A stretch of DNA of 43,700 nucleotides from Scalindua sp964437425 (GTDB taxonomy: Bacteria > Planctomycetota > Brocadiia > Brocadiales > Scalinduaceae), in contig CAYTGO010000023.1 in the NCBI GenBank assembly GCA_964437425.1, positions 1 to 43,700 on the forward strand, written 5' to 3'. The notes under the pieces were generated by a model that worked only from the letters and a program-made list of their open reading frames with translations, did not search any database and had not been told where the DNA came from. Made by a program: the position numbers and the translations under genes. Positions 43,438 to 43,700 of this stretch are shown in pieces (position 1 is the stretch's first letter; each line of letters starts with the position of its first letter).

Positions 43438-43700
43438 TCAAATACGCATACCATCAAACAGTATTAACCCAAGACAGCCAAAAACTACTACCGGTAACCA
43501 TGCCGCCAGAACCGGCTGCAAAATTCCCATGTTCCCCAGATTGGCACAGATATAGGCTAATACAAAGAATGCACAACATATAAGGACACTTATCCCTACC
43601 CTCAAGAATATGTTTTTGCTCATTCTTTCAAACCCCAAAACAACCGGAATACCCAGAAAGAGCAAGATGAAATTAGTCAAAGGATACGCCACTCGTGTGT
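43438..43700 (-). CDS. LptF/LptG-family permease, C-terminal fragment (cut by right edge)
   Basis: Only the last part is visible. Two or three hydrophobic segments and the pattern PLTNFILLFLGIPVVLGF, followed by ILQPVLAAWLPVVVFGCLG, match the C-terminus of the YjgP/YjgQ (LptF/G) permeases. These extract lipopolysaccharide from the inner membrane. A GTG at 43692 could be read as a start, but the frame is open to the edge (preceding codons Thr-Arg), so the gene almost certainly continues. F versus G cannot be decided. Confidence 0.75.
   Translation of the reverse strand, partial: TRVAYPLTNFILLFLGIPVVLGFERMSKNIFLRVGISVLICCAFFVLAYICANLGNMGILQPVLAAWLPVVVFGCLGLILFDGMRI

Noticed and set aside
1..43700. 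CRISPR arrays, insertion sequences, transposases or integrases
   Set aside because: No regularly spaced repeats and no recognisable recombinase or transposase product were seen on either strand.

Overview
The window is about 43.7 kb of AT-rich chromosome carrying around 34 protein genes, one tRNA and one tmRNA. The gene mix points to a strictly anaerobic bacterium with c-type cytochromes, a Cys-type molybdenum formate dehydrogenase, a B12-dependent ribonucleotide reductase, oxygen-sensitive acyl-CoA-dehydratase-type Fe-S enzymes and an NIT-like sensor kinase. The best guess is an anammox planctomycete (Candidatus Scalindua-like). That is inference from gene content and composition; no rRNA or other phylogenetic marker was analysed.

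Layout, left to right. 1-4.3 kb: the 3' part of a leucyl aminopeptidase gene running in from the left edge, overlapping uvrA. 4.4-7.5 kb: a DacB/PBP4-type peptidase, the trans-translation pair smpB-ssrA, tRNA-Leu(CAG) and a small ankyrin protein. 7.5-10.4 kb: nrdJ behind a perfect palindrome that looks like an NrdR box. The 3' 23 nt of the tRNA-Leu gene are repeated at 10.63 kb, so ankyrin plus nrdJ sit between two copies of a tRNA end. 11-12.7 kb: groEL without groES. 13.3-17.5 kb: a small protein resembling only the C-terminal glycyl-radical segment of NrdD, then a fused activase/dehydratase-like protein and a second dehydratase-like subunit. 17.6-24.4 kb: housekeeping genes (RNase H-like, HDAC-family deacetylase, rpsT, def-fmt, fbp, a P-loop kinase, a cytochrome c lipoprotein, trpF).

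24.5-31.3 kb is a molybdenum block: a four-cluster ferredoxin and a 900-aa formate dehydrogenase on the plus strand, convergent with modE-mop-modA-modB-modC on the minus strand. A ModE-like inverted repeat lies before modE. The transporter supplies molybdate, the two Mop proteins bind or buffer it, ModE reports it, and the adjacent enzyme uses it. 31.5-38.8 kb is a signalling block: a PAS-rich NarX-type kinase that apparently lacks a canonical start codon, its LuxR-type regulator, a lone receiver, a 1175-aa hybrid kinase with NIT-like and Cache-like sensory regions, and an orphan TIR-like (ThsB/DUF1863-type) protein.

39.0-41.4 kb is an envelope module: a Cys-rich secreted or anchored protein, a Met-rich outer-membrane barrel behind a 28-bp perfect palindrome, and a di-heme cytochrome lipoprotein built from an internal duplication. 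41.5-43.7 kb, on the minus strand, holds lhgO and a PhnA-type protein in visibly GC-richer DNA, then the C-terminal end of an LptF/LptG permease cut by the right edge. No CRISPR array, transposase or integrase was seen.
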